DNA of 64,000 bases from Fontisphaera persica (GTDB taxonomy: Bacteria; Verrucomicrobiota; Verrucomicrobiia; Limisphaerales; Fontisphaeraceae): positions 1,922,001 to 1,986,000 of the forward strand of contig NZ_CP116615.1 of NCBI RefSeq assembly GCF_024832785.1, in the 5' to 3' direction. The translations under genes were made by a program, and so were the position numbers. Of the stretch, positions 17,281-24,908 are shown piece after piece. The notes below the pieces were generated by a model. The model made no database searches. It saw nothing but the letters and a program-made list of their open reading frames with translations, and was not told the origin of the DNA. The stretch's first letter is position 1; the number at the start of each line of letters is the position of its first letter.

Positions 17281-18270
17281 TCAGGGCATTGGCGCGTCTT
17301 TGTGTTTGATGATGACTTCGTTAATCTCCACAAAAGGCAGCATGACCTCCTCGGAGGCGTTGCCCTTGTAAATCTGGAGGAAAACATGATTCGGCTCGGC
17401 CTTGCTGAAGCGATGACCGATGTATTCGCCGCGGGCGGAGCGAATGATAATCACCATGTCCTTCTCCTCCTCGCCCAAAACCGGCCGGAAGAACGGAGCA
17501 AACTTGGTTTCAAAGAAACGCCGGTTGAAAATGAACTGACCACGCTTGAAAACCTGCGGCGGCGGATATTGCGGCTGGGCAGGCGCGGTTTCTTCGACCG
17601 TGGCGACAGTCTCCGCCGCCACGCCCTCGGTGTTTTCCACCGGCACCTCCCCTTCCTGCAAGGCTGCGGCGGCGGCCGCTTCCGCCTCCAGTTCCTCGGC
17701 CGATTTCACCGGCGCAGGGGGCAAGCAGAAGAATACCAGCGGTCCCACCACCGGAAAGAAGGCCGCAATCGGCATGACCAGAGCCACCGGGCGGTTCTTG
17801 AAAATCGCAATCTCATAACTCGCATACAAACTCCCCGCCCAAATCAACAACACCAGCACCAGCGTCACCGGGGACAAAAACAACGCGGCAAACTTGGAAG
17901 GAGGCGCCGGCCGCTCCGGACGGTTGGGGACGGGGTTGATTTTGATGGTGCGCGCCACTTCCCGCGCTTTTTCCTCCGCCTCAAAACGCAATTCCTCGGG
18001 TGGCTCCAGCAAGGCCTCGATGAAAGGCAGGGCATCTTTGTTTTCGGCCAATTGCTGCAGGGACTCCTTGCTGACGTTGGTCCACCGCACCCGCGGCGAA
18101 TACTTGCCGTTGGGCAGCCTTACCATCAAGCCGTCCTTGGTGAAGGAAAACTTGCCAATTTCCCCCTCCAGCGTGGAGCCGTCCGTGAGTTTGAACCGCA
18201 TGAGCTCCGCCGCCGCCAGCGGAGCGGCGGCCACGAGCAACATCAGAAGCCATGTCCAAAAACGGCGCAT
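17281..18270 (-). CDS. Membrane protein of unknown function upstream of fmt
   Basis: A 329-residue protein with an N-terminal signal peptide (MRRFWTWLLMLLVAAAPLAAA). A short beta domain follows (FKLTDGSTLEGEIGKFSF, RVRWTNVS), then two closely spaced transmembrane helices at about 135-180 and an Ala/Glu/Val-rich linker. A conserved-looking C-terminal domain begins QFIFNRRFFETKFAPFFRPV and includes MVIIIRSARGEYIGHRFS. The signal peptide supports ATG 18270 over the GTG at 18288. The family is not recognised; topology suggests an outside domain and a cytosolic domain joined through the membrane. Confidence 0.65.
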   Translation of the reverse strand: MRRFWTWLLMLLVAAAPLAAAELMRFKLTDGSTLEGEIGKFSFTKDGLMVRLPNGKYSPRVRWTNVSKESLQQLAENKDALPFIEALLEPPEELRFEAEEKAREVARTIKINPVPNRPERPAPPSKFAALFLSPVTLVLVLLIWAGSLYASYEIAIFKNRPVALVMPIAAFFPVVGPLVFFCLPPAPVKSAEELEAEAAAAAALQEGEVPVENTEGVAAETVATVEETAPAQPQYPPPQVFKRGQFIFNRRFFETKFAPFFRPVLGEEEKDMVIIIRSARGEYIGHRFSKAEPNHVFLQIYKGNASEEVMLPFVEINEVIIKHKDAPMP

Positions 18271-18388
18271 GACCGCATCATGAAACACCAGCGCACTTTC
18301 TGCAAAACTTTTTCTTGGGCAACCGGCGTCCCGCCCCAGGCCGCCTCAAGCTGGACACCGGCGCCGCTTTTTGGAACACTGCCGCCCC

Positions 18389-18997
18389 GTGAAACAGGCG
18401 ATTGTCACGCTCGATATGGAGGGGGTGCTCACCCCAGAAATCTGGATTGCCGTCGCAGAAAAGACCGGCATCCCCGAACTGCGCCGCACCACCCGGGACG
18501 AGCCGGATTATGACAAACTCATGCGCGGACGGCTGGCCATCCTGGACCGCCACGGTTTGAAACTGTCGGACATCCAGGCGGTTATTGGCAGCCTCTCCCC
18601 CCTGCCCGGCGCGCGGGAATTTCTGGATGAACTCCGCGCCTTCACCCAAGTCATCATCCTTTCGGATACTTTCGAGCAATTCGCCGCTCCGCTTTTACGG
18701 CAACTGGGCTGGCCCACCCTGCTCTGCCATCGGCTGGTGGTGGAGAACGACCGAATCGTTGATTACCGCCTGCGCATCAATGACCAGAAACAAAAAACCG
18801 TCGCCGCCCTGAAAATCCTCAATTATTTCGTCATTTCCGGCGGCGATTCCTACAACGATACCGCCATGCTCAAGGAAGCGGACGTGGGACTGCTGTTCCG
18901 CGCCCCGGAAAATGTGCGCCGTGAATTTCCCCAGTTCCCCGCCGTCGAGACCTACCCGGATTTATTGCGGCTCATCCGCCAATCCATGCCCGGCTAA
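18389..18997 (+). CDS. thrH: ThrH-type phosphoserine phosphatase / homoserine phosphotransferase
   Basis: A 202-residue HAD-superfamily enzyme, close to the 205 residues of Pseudomonas ThrH, which dephosphorylates phosphoserine and can pass the phosphate to homoserine. Seen are the nucleophile motif LDMEGVLTPEIW (Asp, with Glu in place of the usual second Asp, as is normal in ThrH), SDTFEQFAAPL for motif II and GDSYNDTAML for motif III. I start at the GTG at 18389, which begins the first beta strand as in other ThrH proteins; a TTG at 18371 is the alternative. No other serine or threonine pathway gene is adjacent except glyA within the fusion at 44586. Confidence 0.88.
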   Translation: MKQAIVTLDMEGVLTPEIWIAVAEKTGIPELRRTTRDEPDYDKLMRGRLAILDRHGLKLSDIQAVIGSLSPLPGAREFLDELRAFTQVIILSDTFEQFAAPLLRQLGWPTLLCHRLVVENDRIVDYRLRINDQKQKTVAALKILNYFVISGGDSYNDTAMLKEADVGLLFRAPENVRREFPQFPAVETYPDLLRLIRQSMPG

Positions 18998-19048
18998 ACC
19001 GGCAAAACCGCGCTTGTCTTTTGGGCCATCTGGGACTAGGCTCATTCT

Positions 19049-19828
19049 ATGAACCGCACGCATACACAACGGCCAGGTTTCTGGGGGCTGGCCGTGGGAA
19101 TGGTTTTGTGTCTGTACTCCCTGGCGCTGGGCCAGGAGTCTCTGGCGGAACTGACTGCCGCGGCAAAAAAAAACAACGTGGAGGCGCAATACAAGCTGGG
19201 GCGCGCCTACGAACTGGGTTTGGGCACGCCCATCAGTTTGAAGGACGCCGTCGAATGGTATCGCCGGGCGGCACGCGCCAACCATGCCCCTGCACAACTG
19301 GCCTTGGGCAGCATCTACGCGGCCGGCGCCGGCGTAAAGCAAGACTGGCGGGAAGCCGCGCGCAATTTCCAGGCGGCCGCCGACGCCGGTCTGCCTGAAG
19401 CCCAATGCCGGTTCGCCTTCTGCCTGGCGCGTGGCCTCGGCATCAAGGCCAATCCCGCGGAAGCTGTCCGCTATTATGAGAAGGCCGCCGAAAAAGGGGT
19501 GCTGGAAGCCCAAATGCAACTGGGCGAGATTTACTATAACGGTGAGGGCGTGGAGAAAGACTACCGCGTGGCCTTCAAATGGCTGCTGCGGGCCGCCGAA
19601 CGCGGGCTGCCTGAAGCCCAGTATCGGGTGGGCAGTTTTTATTTGCTGGGCCAGGGGGATGTGAAACGTGATTTGGTGGAAGCCCACAAGTGGTTCATCC
19701 TCGCCCTGCCTCTGGGCCGGGATGACCCCCATAAATTACCGGAAAAAATGGCCACCCTCTACCGGATGACCCCGGAGCAAATCCAGGAAAGTTTCAAGCG
19801 GGCCAAAGAATTCAAGCCCGCCGGTTGA
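19049..19828 (+). CDS. Exported Sel1-repeat protein
   Basis: A 259-residue protein with a signal peptide (cleavage near ALGQ/ESLAE). It carries about five tandem Sel1-like repeats of roughly 36 residues, with the usual pattern of A..G...AQ..LG..Y..G.G and DA..WY.RAA. Examples are NVEAQYKLGRAYELGLG and VLEAQMQLGEIYYNGEG. Sel1 repeats form superhelical binding surfaces and often bridge signalling or envelope proteins; the partner is unknown. It stands alone, followed by the promoter of the response-regulator operon. Confidence 0.85.
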   Translation: MNRTHTQRPGFWGLAVGMVLCLYSLALGQESLAELTAAAKKNNVEAQYKLGRAYELGLGTPISLKDAVEWYRRAARANHAPAQLALGSIYAAGAGVKQDWREAARNFQAAADAGLPEAQCRFAFCLARGLGIKANPAEAVRYYEKAAEKGVLEAQMQLGEIYYNGEGVEKDYRVAFKWLLRAAERGLPEAQYRVGSFYLLGQGDVKRDLVEAHKWFILALPLGRDDPHKLPEKMATLYRMTPEQIQESFKRAKEFKPAG

Positions 19829-19845
19829 TGGCCAGCCAGTGGTGC

Positions 19846-19874
19846 TTGCCTTGGCCAAACGTTTGATTTATAAG
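19846..19874 (+). promoter_or_regulatory. Sigma-70-type promoter for the response-regulator operon
   Basis: A TTGCCT -35 (19846-19851) and TATAAG -10 (19869-19874) lie 17 bases apart, 34 bases upstream of the ATG at 19908. A GGAG/AAAGAG purine stretch before the ATG serves as the ribosome-binding site. The position, immediately after the Sel1 gene, suggests the next three genes have their own transcript. Confidence 0.55.
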
Positions 19875-19907
19875 GGTTTGCGGGCATGAGGCCGGAGAAA
19901 GAGTGAA

Positions 19908-20990
19908 ATGCCGGAGAATCCAAAAATATTGTTGCTGGATGACGAGCTGGACACGCTGGAGCTTTATGAGCAGTACTTGCGCTCCCTGCCCAGCCAGCCC
20001 ATCGTCAAAACGTGCGACACCGGCACCAAGGCGCTGGCGCTGCTGGAGTCGGAAAGTTTCAATTTGATGATTTCCGACCTGAACATGCCGCGCATGGACG
20101 GCTTGCAGGTGTTGTCCATCGTCCGCCGCAAATACCCCGATATGAAAATCATGGTCATGACGGCGGTGGTGGATGACCAGTTCCGCGCGCGCGCCTATTC
20201 CCTGGGGGTGGATTTGTTCTGGCAAAAGCCGAGCAGCGAACAGGAAATCCGGCTCTTCCTGGAAGGTGTGGAATCCGTGCTCAGCCGCACCGAGCATGGC
20301 GGTTTCCGCGGCGTGCAAAGCAAAAGCCTGGTGGATATCGTGCAATTGGAATGTCTTTCCCACAGCAGCACCGTCCTGAAGATCACCAATGGCAAGCTCG
20401 TCGGCAAAATCTGGATCAACAGCGGCGAGCTGGTGGACGCTGAGCTGGGCGATGTCACCGGCGAGGAAGCTTTCAAGAAAATCATGACCTGGCGCTCCGG
20501 CAGCTTTGAAAACCTGCCCGCCGAGCCGGAACACGAACGCCGCATTTTCAACACGGTGGATGGCCTGTTGCTGGACGTGGTGCAAATTCTGGATGAAAAC
20601 CAGGCCCGCGAGGCCGGCGGCTCGGAAGCCATCAAAGAGCTGCACGAGGAGGCGTTGACCCGGGAAACCCCGCTCCAACAGAGCGCCAAGGTCAAAGGCG
20701 TGGACAGCCTGCTGGCGGTGGCGCCGGATGGGACCGGCGGCGAGAATTGGGGCATCGAAAATCCCAAGGCCGTGGAAAAATGGGTGGTGGAAACCTGGGA
20801 GGATTTCAAAAAGCTGGGCGAAACCTTCGTCGCAGGCAGCCTCAAGGAAATCCAGGGCAACAGCCTGCGCCGCAACGTCAGTGTGGTGGAAGCCGGCAAG
20901 AAACTGCTGTATGTCGGTTATGCGCGGGGCATGACCGCCGCGGAATGCCGGGAAACCTTGAATGCAGTGCTTTCTAAATGGGTATCCTAG
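19908..20990 (+). CDS. Response regulator with DUF4388 (PATAN) domain
   Basis: A 360-residue protein. Residues 5-125 are a CheY-like receiver with the acidic pair D11/D12, phospho-acceptor D57 (SDLNMPRMDG), T85 and K107, so it is phosphorylation-competent. Residues about 130-225 match the PATAN/DUF4388 domain (GVQSKSLVDIVQLECL, GKIWINSGELVDAELGDVTGEEAF), which occurs with receivers in polarity and motility signalling proteins. The last 100 residues look alpha/beta and are not recognised. No histidine kinase is adjacent. Its 3' end overlaps the next gene by 13 bases. Confidence 0.85.
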   Translation: MPENPKILLLDDELDTLELYEQYLRSLPSQPIVKTCDTGTKALALLESESFNLMISDLNMPRMDGLQVLSIVRRKYPDMKIMVMTAVVDDQFRARAYSLGVDLFWQKPSSEQEIRLFLEGVESVLSRTEHGGFRGVQSKSLVDIVQLECLSHSSTVLKITNGKLVGKIWINSGELVDAELGDVTGEEAFKKIMTWRSGSFENLPAEPEHERRIFNTVDGLLLDVVQILDENQAREAGGSEAIKELHEEALTRETPLQQSAKVKGVDSLLAVAPDGTGGENWGIENPKAVEKWVVETWEDFKKLGETFVAGSLKEIQGNSLRRNVSVVEAGKKLLYVGYARGMTAAECRETLNAVLSKWVS

Positions 20991-21283
20991 ACATCTTTGG
21001 CAAAGGCAAGGGTGAGGCCAAACCGTTGGAAATCCCGGCCGGGACCTTTACGGTGGACAAGCATGGCCATCTGCTCAGTTCGACCCTGCCGACCAGTTTT
21101 CCGGAGGAATGCATCGCCCAAATCAGTCAGCCGGTGCTGGCGGCCTTTGCACGGGCGCACGCCTCGCACCAGCCGCTGAGCGAGCTGGTCATCAACTACA
21201 GCGCCCTGCGCATCACCGCCAAGGAAATGCGCGGCGGCGCCATGGTCTTTCTGGCCCCGCACGGCCCTGAACGGCAGGAGTAA
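20978..21283 (+). CDS. Small protein of unknown function in the PATAN operon
   Basis: A 101-residue protein beginning MGILDIFGKGKGEAKP and overlapping the preceding response regulator by 13 bases, which implies coupled translation. A central alpha/beta stretch (FTVDKHGHLLSSTLP, a helix of about 15 residues, then LSELVINYSALRITAKE) is reminiscent of small roadblock/profilin-type signalling folds, but no signature is clear. The MGILDIFGK start and the VFLAP strand near the C-terminus are plausible hallmarks for a search. Confidence 0.65.
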   Translation: MGILDIFGKGKGEAKPLEIPAGTFTVDKHGHLLSSTLPTSFPEECIAQISQPVLAAFARAHASHQPLSELVINYSALRITAKEMRGGAMVFLAPHGPERQE

Positions 21284-21307
21284 CGCAGCGACAACCAGCC
21301 CTTCGTT

Positions 21308-21712
21308 ATGCGCAACAAAAAACTCGACTCCATGATCAGCCAGATGGAGGCGTATCTGGAGTGTTGGAAACAATTCAGCAACTTCATCAATCTGGCCCGC
21401 GCCAAGCGTTTCGGTCCCGAGGAGGAGGCGCAATTCCTCGAGGTCAAAAGCGTGATGACGCAGCAGTTGGAGATGATCCTCGCCGCCTTTGAAACCCCGC
21501 CGGTCAACCGTGAAGACATCCACAACCTCATCGGCAACGCCAGCTCCATCCGCGCCTTGAGTGAACTGAACGAAAACGCCCTGCGCGGACTGGAAAACCA
21601 GTGGCACAAAATTTTCATCGCGCTCCAGGCGGTGCTGGGACAGCTCAAGGTGCAGCAAAAACAACTGGAGGGGCAGTCCATGTGGTCCGGTTTGTTCGGC
21701 AAAAAGAAATAA
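21308..21712 (+). CDS. Helical protein of unknown function in the PATAN operon
   Basis: A 134-residue, almost entirely alpha-helical protein (MISQMEAYLECWKQFSNFIN; later a long helix with GQLKVQQKQLEGQ), ending WSGLFGKKK. It lies 24 bases downstream of the 101-residue gene and completes a three-gene unit with the response regulator. The helical make-up would fit a binding partner or four-helix bundle. The C-terminal SGLFGKKK echoes the N-terminal DIFGKGKG of its neighbour. The family is not recognised. Confidence 0.65.
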   Translation: MRNKKLDSMISQMEAYLECWKQFSNFINLARAKRFGPEEEAQFLEVKSVMTQQLEMILAAFETPPVNREDIHNLIGNASSIRALSELNENALRGLENQWHKIFIALQAVLGQLKVQQKQLEGQSMWSGLFGKKK

Positions 21713-21764
21713 CCCCTTCCTCTCCTCGTGTTTTCAGCCAGTTCAACCGCGAGCCGTGAGTGCC

Positions 21765-22559
21765 ATGCCTGAGTGGCTCGCCGTCATTCTCCTGGGCGTC
21801 ATCGAGGGAATCACCGAATTCCTCCCCATTTCCTCCACCGGCCATCTCTTGCTGGTGGAGCAATATCTTCCCCGGCAGTCGGACCTCTTCAATGTTGTCA
21901 TTCAGGCCGGCGCTGTGCTGGCGGTCATCCCGCTGTTTCCGGAACGCATGGCCCAAATCGCGCAAGTGCGGCGCTGGCAGGAGCCTGCCACGCGGGATTA
22001 CCTGCTCAAGTGGGCGCTGGCCTTCGGGCTGACCTGCGCGGGAGGATTCCTCTGGGACAAGCTGGGTAAAAAATTGCCGGAGGAGGCCACGCCGGTGGCC
22101 CTGGCTTTGTTCATCGGCGGCATCGGTTTTGTGGTGGTGGAGCAATGGTTGAAAAAACGCCAGGGCACCGCCGAAGTCACGTGGCCCATTGCCCTCGCCG
22201 TCGGTGTCGGGCAGCTTTTGGCCGCCATTTTTCCGGGATTGTCCCGCTCCGGCGCCACCATTCTGCTGGCCCTGCTGCTGGGCATGAACCGGCCGGCCGC
22301 CACGGAATTTTCTTTTCTGGTGGGAATCCCCACCATGCTGGCCGCCAGCAGTCTTAAAATTTTCAAGGCCGTGCATCACCCCCCGCCAGGAGCCGCCCCC
22401 GAGAACTGGGGGCTGGTGCTTTTGGGAACGCTGGTGTCGGCCGTGGTTTCTTTTGTGGTGGTGAAGTGGTTGTTGCGTTTTGTGCAAACGCACACCTTCA
22501 CCTGGTTTGGTTGGTATCGTATTGCCCTTGGCGCGTTGGTGCTCTGGTTGGGCCAATGA
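21765..22559 (+). CDS. uppP: Undecaprenyl-diphosphatase
   Basis: A 264-residue polytopic membrane enzyme (BacA/UppP) that recycles undecaprenyl diphosphate to the monophosphate carrier used for peptidoglycan and polysaccharides. The two catalytic motifs are present: EGITEFLPISSTGHLLL near residue 15 and PGLSRSGATI near 160. About eight hydrophobic helices are visible. I use ATG 21765, where the conserved first helix starts; a GTG at 21756 is the alternative. It supplies the lipid carrier consumed by the WecA-like enzyme and flippase elsewhere in the window. Confidence 0.94.
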   Translation: MPEWLAVILLGVIEGITEFLPISSTGHLLLVEQYLPRQSDLFNVVIQAGAVLAVIPLFPERMAQIAQVRRWQEPATRDYLLKWALAFGLTCAGGFLWDKLGKKLPEEATPVALALFIGGIGFVVVEQWLKKRQGTAEVTWPIALAVGVGQLLAAIFPGLSRSGATILLALLLGMNRPAATEFSFLVGIPTMLAASSLKIFKAVHHPPPGAAPENWGLVLLGTLVSAVVSFVVVKWLLRFVQTHTFTWFGWYRIALGALVLWLGQ

Positions 22560-22605
22560 ATCATGCAAAGACATTGCGGTTAATATCCATGCCTTCATCC
22601 ACGGC

Positions 22606-23424
22606 ATGACCTGGTTCTATAGTCAAGGAGGTCAGCAGTTTGGCCCCGTCACCGACGAGGAATTTCAGCGCCTTCGCCGCGAGGGCGTGATTGGCCCGGC
22701 CACGCTTGTTTGGCGGGAGGGCTTGCCGGAATGGGTGGAATACCAATCCCTGGCCCCGGCCCCAACCGCCCCTCCCCCGGTTGATTCGCTTGTCTCGCTC
22801 CCCCCGGTGGTCTCCGGTCAGAACGTGCCCGCCGACCATCGTTCTTGTGTTCTCTGTGGCCGTTATTATCCACCCGAAGAAGTTTTGCCGCTCAACGACC
22901 TCCATCTTTGTGCCGGTTGCAAGCCGGTTTACCGGCAAATGGTGATTGAGGGGTTGCCGTTGCCGGCCTCGCCCACACGCTTGCGGTTTGCCCCCCTGGG
23001 CCGGCGCGTGGTGGCTTTTATCCTCGATGGTATCATCTTGTACATCATGCAATTAATCATGTTTATTCCTGCCTCCTTGGGGTTTGGATTCCTGACCAAC
23101 CAAATGGGCCCGGATAATTTGGGTCTGTTTATCGCTTTCCAGCTTTTTACCAATCTCGTGAGCATGACCCTGCAAATGGCTTACTATGTCTTTTTCTGGC
23201 ATCGCTATGCGGCGACGCCCGGAAAGATGGTCTGCCGGCTTAAAATCGTGCGCGGGGACGGCTCGCGGATGAGTTTGGGCCGCTGTTTTGGCCGCCATTT
23301 CGCCACCTGGCTCTCGGCGCTCACTTGCTGCGTGGGTTATTTGACCCCCTGGTTCGATGAGGAACGCCGCGCCTTGCACGATTTTATCTGTGACACCCGG
23401 GTCATCGAGGCGCCGCCGAAGTAA
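22606..23424 (+). CDS. GYF_2 plus zinc-ribbon plus RDD membrane protein
   Basis: A 272-residue protein. Residues 1-50 are a GYF_2/DUF4339 domain (MTWFYSQGGQQFGPVTDEEF, ATLVWREGLPEWVE). A short zinc-ribbon-like element with two CxxC pairs follows (CVLC, then CAGC), and then an RDD domain (APLGRRVVAFILDGII, four hydrophobic helices, YAATPGKMVCRLKIVR). GYF_2-RDD proteins are often encoded near MoxR/DUF58 operons, as here. The ATG at 22606 is chosen because the GYF_2 domain starts there. The function is unknown. Confidence 0.8.
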   Translation: MTWFYSQGGQQFGPVTDEEFQRLRREGVIGPATLVWREGLPEWVEYQSLAPAPTAPPPVDSLVSLPPVVSGQNVPADHRSCVLCGRYYPPEEVLPLNDLHLCAGCKPVYRQMVIEGLPLPASPTRLRFAPLGRRVVAFILDGIILYIMQLIMFIPASLGFGFLTNQMGPDNLGLFIAFQLFTNLVSMTLQMAYYVFFWHRYAATPGKMVCRLKIVRGDGSRMSLGRCFGRHFATWLSALTCCVGYLTPWFDEERRALHDFICDTRVIEAPPK

Positions 23425-23469
23425 AAGCAACCATTTATGATTCGCCACCCCGCCACCCTCTAGAATGTC

Positions 23470-24033
23470 ATGATGGACTCCCTGGCATGCCCCGCTTGTA
23501 AAGGCCTGCTGTCACGCACAGCGCTCACCAGCGGCTCGCCCCAGCCATGCCCGCTGTGTCATGCCCTCCTCCAGGTGGAATTCTTCCCCGCAGCAGACCT
23601 TCCCAAACCTTCACGGGAGGTGGGCGAGCCTTTGACCACAGGCGAAGAAGCGGCCTGTTTCCATCACCCGGACCGAAAAGCCTCAAACCTTTGTGCTGCC
23701 TGTGGCCGTTTTTTGTGCCGACTTTGCGATTTTGAAGTGGAGGAAGCCCACTACTGTGCCGCCTGCCTGGAGCAAAAGCGCAAGGAGGGCCTCGAGCCGC
23801 GCTGGGTCACGTCACGTGTCAGGTATGATGAACTGGCGCTGACGCTGGCCGTGTTGGCATGGCTGGGGCTGGTGTTTCTCTCACCCCTCGCCCTGGTGGT
23901 GGCCTGGCGGTTTCGCAAGGCTCCGCCGGGCCTGACTCAGCGGCGCAACTGGCGCATACCCCTCGCCCTATCCCTGGCCACGCTGCACCTGCTGGCGTTG
24001 GTCCTGGTGGTAATTTTAATCATGGTCAACTAG
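23470..24033 (+). CDS. B-box-like zinc protein with two membrane helices (1)
   Basis: A 187-residue protein. It starts with a zinc ribbon (CPAC ... CPLC). At about residues 60-100 there is a B-box-like block, CFHHPDRKASNLCAACGRF, followed by more cysteines (CRLCDF, CAACLE). The C-terminal half has two transmembrane helices separated by a basic loop. The same C-F-H-H-x8-C-x2-C-G-R-F-x-C-R-x-C pattern recurs in the gene at 24576. B-box zinc fingers in bacteria are usually fused to membrane domains and have no assigned role. Confidence 0.72.
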   Translation: MMDSLACPACKGLLSRTALTSGSPQPCPLCHALLQVEFFPAADLPKPSREVGEPLTTGEEAACFHHPDRKASNLCAACGRFLCRLCDFEVEEAHYCAACLEQKRKEGLEPRWVTSRVRYDELALTLAVLAWLGLVFLSPLALVVAWRFRKAPPGLTQRRNWRIPLALSLATLHLLALVLVVILIMVN

Positions 24034-24038
24034 ACTGA

Positions 24039-24572
24039 ATGACCATGTCCTCCCCCATCCCCTATAAGCCCATCGGCTCCGTTGGCACGCGCGGAGGCGG
24101 ATTGGATATGATTGCGCCAGTGCGCGTTCGCTTATACCTTGGCCCGGACCATTTGTTGCTCGTGGAGAAGAGCCTGATGCGCGAAAATTATCGCCGCCTT
24201 TACTTCCGGGACGTGCAGGCGTTGTGGTGGGCCGGAACGAGAACGTGGCTGTGGCATACCCTGCTGCTGGCTCTGCCGTTGCTCTTTTTGACCGTAATCA
24301 CGCTCATTGCCTGGGGCAGCGGCGCAGAAGTTTTTCTCGGTGTTTTAACCGGTCTCCTCTTTCTATGGATCCTGGAAAACCTGCGCCGCGGTCCCTCCTG
24401 TCGTGTTTTTTTACAAACTCCAGCTCAATGTCTGGAACTTTCACCCATTAATCGTGTGCGAGAAGCCAGACGCTTCCTGGAGCAATTGCGCCCCTTAATC
24501 CACCAACACCAGACTCCGTCCGCCCCAGCCCCGTTGGCCCCTCCCTCCCCGTCCTCTCCCGCCAATCCTTAG
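24039..24572 (+). CDS. Membrane protein of unknown function
   Basis: A 177-residue protein with a soluble beta-rich N-terminal part (VRVRLYLGPDHLLLVEKS, YRRLYFRDVQALWW), a pair of membrane helices at about 70-115, a short charged segment and a Pro/Ser-rich tail. The N-terminal part resembles small membrane-bound PH-like domains in layout only. It lies 5 bases after the first B-box-like gene and 3 bases before the second, so it belongs to the same transcript. The family is not recognised. Confidence 0.65.
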   Translation: MTMSSPIPYKPIGSVGTRGGGLDMIAPVRVRLYLGPDHLLLVEKSLMRENYRRLYFRDVQALWWAGTRTWLWHTLLLALPLLFLTVITLIAWGSGAEVFLGVLTGLLFLWILENLRRGPSCRVFLQTPAQCLELSPINRVREARRFLEQLRPLIHQHQTPSAPAPLAPPSPSSPANP

Positions 24573-24575
24573 TTT

Positions 24576-24908
24576 ATGCCCGGCACCACTCCCCTGCATC
24601 TTCAGCGCTGCTTTCATCACGCCCTGCGTGAGGCCGTGGCCCGCTGTCCAAGCTGCGGTCGCTTTTACTGCCGGGAATGCATCAATGAGCATCAAGGCCG
24701 GCTGCTTTGCGCCTCCTGCCTGCGGCGTCTGTTGCAGGCGCCCGCCCAGAAACGGCGTTGGCCGGCAACGGTGGGACGTTGCGCCGCCGCGCTGGCGGGT
24801 GTGGTGGTGGCCTGGCTTTTCTTTTATGCGGTGGGAAGTTTGTTAATCAAGATTCCCTCCAGTTTCCATGAAATGAAAGAGACCAGCTCTTGGGAATCAC
24901 AAAGGTAA
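24576..24908 (+). CDS. B-box-like zinc protein with one membrane helix (2)
   Basis: A 110-residue protein. At residues 12-48 it carries CFHHALREAVARCPSCGRF followed by YCRECINEH and CASC, the same cysteine/histidine spacing as the B-box-like block in the gene at 23470. A single transmembrane helix follows at about 70-93. Its TAA is immediately followed by the ATG of the DUF4129 gene. It is probably a membrane-tethered zinc-binding adaptor; no function is known. Confidence 0.72.
   Translation: MPGTTPLHLQRCFHHALREAVARCPSCGRFYCRECINEHQGRLLCASCLRRLLQAPAQKRRWPATVGRCAAALAGVVVAWLFFYAVGSLLIKIPSSFHEMKETSSWESQR

Noticed and set aside
16342-18513. A 723-codon plus-strand open frame spanning fmt and its neighbour in antisense.
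   Set aside because: It mirrors the codon bias of two well-supported minus-strand genes and its translation is His/Gln/Arg-rich with no domain.
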